A DNA stretch of 64,000 bases from Salinimonas chungwhensis DSM 16280 (lineage in GTDB: Bacteria; Pseudomonadota; Gammaproteobacteria; Enterobacterales; Alteromonadaceae): NCBI RefSeq assembly GCF_000378185.1, contig NZ_KB899391.1:26959-90958 (forward strand), written 5' to 3'. Below the pieces are notes generated by a model. It was not told the origin of the DNA. It saw only the letters and a program-made list of their open reading frames with translations, and searched no databases. Every line of letters begins with the position of its first letter. Positions within the stretch are counted from its first letter, which is position 1. The position numbers were made by a program, and so were the translations under genes. Below are positions 59,737 to 64,000 of this stretch, piece after piece.

Positions 59737-60392
59737 GTAAGTTTTCCATTTTAGTTGTTGATGACAACTATGAAAAAGTTGAATTGGTCGGTAAAGTAGT
59801 TAACAAAATCTTAGACTGCGATATACAAACTGTAAACAATACAAGAGAAGCATTAGTAAAGCTAAGAGATTCCCACTATGACCTGCTAATTGTGGATATG
59901 AACTTGCCACAATCAATTGGTGAACCGCCATCATTAGGCTCAGGTACCGAATTAGTAGTCGCTCTATTCACGAATTCACGCTACAAAAAACCACTCAGCA
60001 TCATCGCGGTTACGAGTCACGTTGACGCTTATCAGGCTAATAAAGAACATATGCAAAATTATGGTGTGCCCTTTCTATTGTTTTCTAATGATCCAGAAAA
60101 TTTCAGTCGCTTGATATCTAATAAAATTCATTATTATCAATCTGTTAAAGAAAATTCTCGATCGCGATTAGTAAACATGCCTTTAACTGATGTAAACGTT
60201 CCCTCAGAAAGAGTAACTTTAAAATGGCTTTACCATAATGTCGATTGGAAACATTGGGTAGCAGGTCTTGTTTTATTGGGAGCAAGTTTTAGTTTAGGAG
60301 TTAAACTCAGCAGCGTTTCGATAATCAAAGAAATTTACGGTGTTAGCGAACTAAAAGATGCTGACGAGACTAAAAAAATAATAAATAAGTGA
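59733..60392 (+). CDS. receiver-transmembrane effector, Detocs DtcC-like
   Basis: 219 residues. Residues 1-130 are a receiver with D10/D11 (ILVVDDNYE), Asp55 as phospho-acceptor (LLIVDMNLP) and Thr in IIAVTSHV; the usual Lys before the last strand is not evident (GVPFLLFSND). A linker leads to a membrane segment at ~172-192 (WKHWVAGLVLLGASFSLGVK) and a short charged tail. In Detocs the third protein is a receiver fused to a toxic effector, often a PNP-type ATP-cleaving domain. Here the effector place is taken by a membrane segment, suggesting killing or growth arrest by membrane damage once phosphorylated. This function is inferred. Confidence 0.7.
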   Translation: MSKFSILVVDDNYEKVELVGKVVNKILDCDIQTVNNTREALVKLRDSHYDLLIVDMNLPQSIGEPPSLGSGTELVVALFTNSRYKKPLSIIAVTSHVDAYQANKEHMQNYGVPFLLFSNDPENFSRLISNKIHYYQSVKENSRSRLVNMPLTDVNVPSERVTLKWLYHNVDWKHWVAGLVLLGASFSLGVKLSSVSIIKEIYGVSELKDADETKKIINK

Positions 60393-60455
60393 ATCGCCAC
60401 TGATTTCCTAGGCATCTCTTAGTTAGATAAACTAACTACAAATAGAGAGGTGCTC

Positions 60456-60706
60456 ATGAGCGGAAAACGCTACCCCGAAGAATTCAAACAAGAAGCAGTG
60501 AAACAGGGTGTTGGCCGTGGTCATTCCGTCGCAGATGTTGCCAAACGTCTCGATGTCACGACGCATAGCCTTTGTGCTTGGGTTAAGAAATACGGCCCTG
60601 ATTCCACCAAACATAATGAACTGACCGACGCTCAGGCCGAAATTAAACGCTTGCAAAGAGAACTGAGACGGGCCACTGAAGAGCGGGATATATTAAAAAA
60701 AGCCGC
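60456..60706 (+). pseudogene. IS3-type OrfA, 5' part, interrupted by IS30
   Basis: 84 codons of a helix-turn-helix plus leucine-zipper transposase subunit (GHSVADVAKRLDVTTHSLCA). The IS30 terminal repeat starts at 60707. The remaining 10 codons of this gene lie at about 61926-61955. Confidence 0.85.
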
Positions 60707-61925
60707 TGTAAATTTAACTTGTCAACACAACACTCTTTTCAATTAACTGTTTTGGCGTTCTAAAGTCCAATGTCTTCCGAGGGCGACTATTCAATTGCGC
60801 CGCGACCTTACCCAGTGCTTCTTGAGTGTGTTGGGCTAAACACGTTTTTTTAGGGAAGTACTGCCGAATAAGGGAGTTAGTATTTTCATTGGTACCTCTC
60901 TTCCAAGGACTTTGCGGATCACAAAAGTAGACCGGAACACCGGTTATCGCTGTGAACTCAACATGCTTCGCCAGTTCCATTCCCCGATCCCAAGTTAGCG
61001 TGCATTTGAATTTTCTTGGTAATTCCTCGAATTTTTTTATTAATGCGTCGTTTACTGAGCTGGCATCTTTTCCTTTAAGCTTGAGTAGTATCGTGTAACG
61101 TGATTTTCGGTCGACTAATGTCACTACGTGAGAATTCTTTGAGCCAGTGATTAAGTCCCCCTCCCAATGACCTAAAGTCTTTCTGGCATCAATGGTTTTG
61201 GCTCGTTCATGGATAGAAATGCCATCGACAATATTAATGGTTCCGCGCTCTCCGCGCCGTGAATGCTTTTTACTATGTCTTAAGCTGTGCCCTCGTCGCA
61301 GATGCTTTACGAGCACATGGTTCAATGCAGCTCGGCTTCTGAAATAGATCGTCTTATAAATGGTTTCCGCTGAAACTCGCATAGAGTGACGACGGGAAAA
61401 ACTCGTTTAAGCCAACCTGATATTTGCTCAGGAGACCAATTTAGCTCGAGCTTCTCCAACACAACTGTTCTAAGCTCCGAATTCGCCGACAGCAGGCACT
61501 GTTTCGGCCTTTTTGGCATTCTTCCTGCGCGGTTATTGGCATCTACGGCTTTGTAATACCTCCTGCCACGATTACGCTGTACTTCTCTGGTATAGTTGAA
61601 GGGGATCGGTCTAAGGACTTTGCAATTGCTCGAATACTTTTCTTGGCTGACAGTGAGACTCTTATTTCTTCACGCTCGGCAAGAGTTAAATGTACTTTGT
61701 TCTTTTTACGCGCTGGAGGCTTTATGCCACCGGTATCCCTCAGCATTGTGAAAATGGTTCCGGGCTTCGTATCTAATAGTTTTGCTATGGCACTAAAGCC
61801 AACTCCGCTTTTCCAGGAATCAAATACAAACTCTTTTTCTTGTATCGTAAACATTCGTTTCATCCAAAAGATCTCCGCTAACGCTTGTTTTACCATGCTT
61901 GTTGCATTGATCAATTGAATCTACA
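60707..61925 (-). mobile_element. IS30-family insertion sequence (decayed)
   Basis: The element is 1219 bases with terminal inverted repeats like those of IS30 itself: TGTAAATTTAACTTGTCAAC at the left and, reading inward from the right, TGTAGATTCAATTGATCAAT. Joining the flanks restores the IS3 orfA frame (ILKKA-VAYFAKESD) without a clear target duplication. Confidence 0.85.
60714..61914 (-). pseudogene. IS30-family transposase with two frameshifts
   Basis: Three consecutive pieces on the minus strand add up to one IS30 transposase: an HTH part (61543-61914; FTIQEKEFVFDSWKSGVGFS, then LTLAEREEIRVSLSAKKSIR), a middle part (to 61322; ELRTVVLEKLELNWSPEQIS), and the catalytic domain (60714-61382; HWEGDLITGS, TWDRGMELAKH and NENTNSLIRQ for the DDE residues). 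A one-base loss near STIP and a second indel near RVFP separate them, so no full protein is made. Confidence 0.85.
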
Positions 61926-62091
61926 GTGGCGTACTTCGCAAAAGAGTCCGACTGAGGTACGCCTTTATCAGGGACGAAAGCGACCGTTGGCCTGTCAGGT
62001 GGTTGTGTCGGATGCTGGATGTGCACCCTAGTGGTTATTATGCTTGGAATCCTAAGCCTCATTCGAAGCGTGATAAAACCAATCAGCTGTA
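61926..62091 (+). pseudogene. IS3-type OrfA end and OrfB start, remnant
   Basis: VAYFAKESD-stop closes orfA; about 45 codons of orfB (YAFIRDESDRWPVRWLCRML...WNPKPHSKRDK) follow in an overlapping frame and end at a stop. The rest of orfB is missing; repeated sequence begins at 62100. Confidence 0.8.
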
Positions 62092-62099
62092 GGAGAGTA

Positions 62100-62234
62100 A
62101 TAAAGTCTCATACTAGGTTGCTATATGTGTCTCTGTTCAAGCTGTGTTTTCACAAGCAATTGAAAATGAAGTTTCATACCAGATACGCAAATTTCAAGCA
62201 GGGAAACAATTTTCGAGTATTAAAGTATCAAACT
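62100..62234 (+). repeat. three ATAAAGTYTCATACT-type direct repeats, right side
   Basis: Copies at 62100-62114 (exact match to the 55496 copy), 62166-62180 (ATGAAGTTTCATACC) and 62220-62234 (TTAAAGTATCAAACT). Start-to-start distances are 66 and 54 bases. The 12-mer ACGTGAAGCGGA follows at 62250-62261, and the same 12-mer follows the left repeats at 55598-55609. Confidence 0.75.
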
Positions 62235-62619
62235 GAAGGTCTCAAATGTACGTGAAGCGGAAGTTGGCACATTGATTACTTGATGGAGTCAATGCGCGAA
62301 TTTCTGAAATTGCCACGACTGGTAACAGCGTTCTGCCTTGAGTGCCATAGCTGACCACAATATTTTCATTGTTGAGAGTTAGGTGCCTGTCTAGATATAC
62401 AGTTGTAGCGACCTTTCCCCTATATTCAGGAAAACGACCCAATCGCGCGTTTTTGTCCTAAACATAATTAACCCGATTATGCGCAACCTTTGTATTCTTT
62501 GACTTTCAGTAAATTCGGAATGATGGCACTATGGATAAAAAAAGAGCATATGCTCGGGAGAAAACGCGCGATTTTCGCACTACTAAATTGTTATGCCCAT
62601 TTTTTGATAAAGGATTGTT
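62235..62619. other. region without a supported gene; 13-bp inverted repeat
   Basis: A 66-codon minus-strand frame (62242-62442) shows no family feature or ribosome site and is not called. A perfect 13-bp inverted repeat, AATCGCGCGTTTT at 62441-62453 and its complement at 62561-62573, encloses about 107 bases and could be a small non-autonomous mobile element. GTTATGC at 62590-62596 resembles an integron core site directly before the next gene. Confidence 0.5.
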
Positions 62620-63558
62620 ATGCAAGAAAGAATAGATGGACAAAGTGGACTACGGTTCGAGAACGATGAGAAATACTATTCTAAACGAGAAGCTGAACTT
62701 AAAAAGTATCGGAATATAATTCAAAATCAGGAAGATGAACTCAATACTTACCGTGCTAAATTAAAAGAAGAAATACATGCGAGAGAACAAGAATTTCAAA
62801 AAGAATTAGAATCAAGAGAGCAGTATTTCATTGATCGAGAAAAGAAGCTTCTCAAAAGACAACAAGAATTCGAAGAGCAGGCTAACATCAGACATGCTGA
62901 GATATCTGAGCTAAAGTCACACTTGCAAAAAGAAATATCGCAAAAAGAATTATCTCTTAAACAAGCATACTTTGAGCTAGAACAAGAGCGAGAAAGACTT
63001 TCAGAAGAGAGTAGGCAGAAACTACAGCGAAATTCAAATAAATATGTTGAAGACGCTCTTACCCTTTTAAGTAGCAAAGAAGAAAACTTCCATTTTTTAT
63101 CAAAAGTTTGGGCTGCCGTTGGAGCTGCTTCCTTAATAGTTGGCGTAATATTTTTTGTCATTATCACTTATAAGTCAGCAGTTGGATTCGGCGAAGATGT
63201 TTCATGGCAATACTTGTTGTTTTTAATTTTTAAAGGCGTAGTTGCGGTAGGCTTACTTGCCGCTGTTTCAAAGTATTCTTATATGTTCAGCCGTTCTTAT
63301 ATGCATGAGTCATTAAAAAACGCTGACAGACGACACGCTATAAACTTTGGTAAATTCTACTTAGAATCCTATGGTGCAACTGCTGAGTGGAACGAAGTTA
63401 AAGATGCTTTTGAGCATTGGAACATAAATGGTGATAATGCTTTCACTAGTTCATTGAAATCTAACTCCCCGTCTGACGAGGAGATATCAAGAAACAGTGC
63501 TAAAGAGATTTTACAAAAAGTAGAACAGGCAATTTCATATCTGAAAGGTAAGGCATAA
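62620..63558 (+). CDS. coiled-coil protein with two membrane helices, possible integron cassette gene
   Basis: 312 residues, start supported by AAAGGA 7 bases ahead. Residues ~15-150 are a long Glu/Lys/Gln coiled coil (EHAREQEF-like heptads, FEEQANIRHAEISELKSHLQ). Two membrane helices follow at ~170-192 (AVGAASLIVGVIFFVIITY) and ~205-225 (YLLFLIFKGVVAVGLLAAVS), then a soluble helical end. No family is recognised. The TAA stop lies inside an attC-like site (TAACAAACC...) and a core-site-like GTTATGC stands 24 bases before the ATG, as is usual for integron gene cassettes. AT-rich like the neighbouring foreign DNA. Membrane-remodelling or defence roles are possible but unproven. Confidence 0.6.
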   Translation: MQERIDGQSGLRFENDEKYYSKREAELKKYRNIIQNQEDELNTYRAKLKEEIHAREQEFQKELESREQYFIDREKKLLKRQQEFEEQANIRHAEISELKSHLQKEISQKELSLKQAYFELEQERERLSEESRQKLQRNSNKYVEDALTLLSSKEENFHFLSKVWAAVGAASLIVGVIFFVIITYKSAVGFGEDVSWQYLLFLIFKGVVAVGLLAAVSKYSYMFSRSYMHESLKNADRRHAINFGKFYLESYGATAEWNEVKDAFEHWNINGDNAFTSSLKSNSPSDEEISRNSAKEILQKVEQAISYLKGKA

Positions 63559-63681
63559 CAAACCGCTGTAGTCGGTCGCAAGCTCCCTGGGACAATAACA
63601 CGTGGGCTCAGTCGCTTCGCTCCAAATTTTAGCCCACGTGTCATTAAAGGGGAAGTGGCCCCCCTAAGCGGGGTGTTGAAC
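63553..63681 (+). repeat. attC-like integron recombination site
   Basis: R''-like GCATAAC (63553-63559) and R'-like GTTGAAC (63675-63681) enclose 129 bases that fold back on themselves. Outer arms AACAAACCGCT (63557-63567) and AGCGGGGTGTT (63667-63677) pair at 9 of 11 positions; a central 15-base arm (63594-63608) pairs with 63631-63645 at 14 of 15. The gene before it ends in the first box. No integrase gene is in this window. Confidence 0.6.
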
Positions 63682-63959
63682 GTCTGCTGTCTATCTATTA
63701 ATGCCCGTCAAGGCACGCTGTAGGTCAGCTCCGTACGTAATATGGTCATTCAACCTACTTTATTTGAATTAAAATAACTTAGGTTATGTGCTCATTGCAT
63801 ACGAACATTGTACGTAAGTCATTAGATGATTACCGCTTTACCTTCGATGCAATGAGTTACTTTACTCATAACGAATACTCAGGGCATGCAGTGAACGCCA
63901 TCCATATTACTTTCGACGAGTAAAGGATACATAACAAACTTCATATTCAGGAGGTTGTC
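63682..63959. other. intergenic region before the last gene
   Basis: About 280 bases after the attC-like site. It has no open frame with a ribosome site. It probably carries the promoter of the gene starting at 63960; its length is more than expected inside a dense cassette array. Confidence 0.5.
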
Positions 63960-64000
63960 ATGACTAACTCGTTAGATAAGTTCTCAGTGCTCATTGGCTT
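63960..64000 (+). CDS. start of a gene cut by the window edge
   Basis: ATG at 63960 follows a strong AGGAGG site. Only 13 complete codons (MTNSLDKFSVLIG) are visible, so no function can be given. Confidence 0.6.
   Translation, partial: MTNSLDKFSVLIG

Larger units (their letters stand above)
60456..62091 (+). mobile_element. IS3-type element split by an IS30-type element
   Basis: orfA begins at ATG 60456 and reads as IS3-type OrfA (YPEEFKQEAVKQG; EIKRLQRELRRATEERDILK) until ILKKA near 60706. On the far side of the IS30 element the same product resumes at about 61926 as VAYFAKESD-stop, the normal end of OrfA. An orfB start follows in an overlapping frame (YAFIRDESDRWPVRWLCRML, then SGYYAW) and stops at 62091 after about 45 codons. 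The IS3 element is thus both interrupted and cut at its 3' side. Confidence 0.85.

Noticed and set aside
62242..62442. 66-codon minus-strand frame between the repeat array and the cassette-like gene
   Set aside because: No ribosome site or recognisable family; it overlaps the repeated 12-mer, so a chance frame is more likely.

Overview
The window looks like a chromosomal segment of a marine gammaproteobacterium of the Alteromonadaceae type (Alteromonas/Salinimonas-like). The grounds are the rlmB-rnr-motX block, the ubiD-fre pair, the ubiE-ubiJ-ubiB operon, a secreted subtilase with a C-terminal PPC domain, and gammaproteobacterial ribosomal proteins. No rRNA, tRNA or CRISPR array was recognised. 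The genus is inferred from gene content, not from a database search.

Layout. 1-1.5 kb: remnants of an IS30-type transposase gene and a decayed IS3-family element. 1.5-10 kb: an AT-rich leftward surface-glycan locus with a DXD protein, a 1028-residue multi-domain glycosyltransferase, an FkbM-type methyltransferase and two coiled-coil accessory proteins. 10.5-19 kb: the alpha operon (rpsM-rpsK-rpsD-rpoA-rplQ) and spc operon (rplN to rpmJ), all leftward. The S10 operon is not next to rplN; a subtilase gene is. 21.6-25.8 kb: rlmB, rnr, motX and a small conserved gene. 26-31 kb: ubiD, fre, an M28 peptidase and a periplasmic binding-type protein. 31-36 kb: a stress-type short-chain dehydrogenase, a DUF421 membrane protein, and a GbsR-type regulator ahead of a CIO-type cytochrome bd oxidase (cydA-cydB). 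36-50 kb: gcdH, a periplasmic protein, a P-loop kinase, a cold-shock protein, ubiB-ubiJ-ubiE, a Tag-type glycosylase, prlC, gor and a very large beta-propeller/amidohydrolase. 50.8-54.4 kb: a peptide-export operon (HlyD-like adaptor plus peptidase-containing ABC transporter) followed by a truncated LuxR-type regulator.

54.4-64 kb is a foreign, AT-rich accessory region. Its centre is a three-gene operon: an 1155-residue soluble GHKL histidine-kinase-like ATPase, a stand-alone receiver protein, and a receiver fused to a membrane segment. This architecture resembles the Detocs two-component anti-phage systems, here with a putative membrane effector in place of the ATP-cleaving one. It is followed by an IS3-type element split by a decayed IS30-type element. 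Short direct repeats (ATAAAGTYTCATACT) lie on both sides of this block. At the right end a coiled-coil/two-helix membrane protein gene ends inside an attC-like integron recombination site, so it may be a gene cassette.

Together the window is a housekeeping core (translation, ubiquinone, redox, respiration) with variable surface-glycan, peptide-export and defence modules placed at its edges among insertion sequences.
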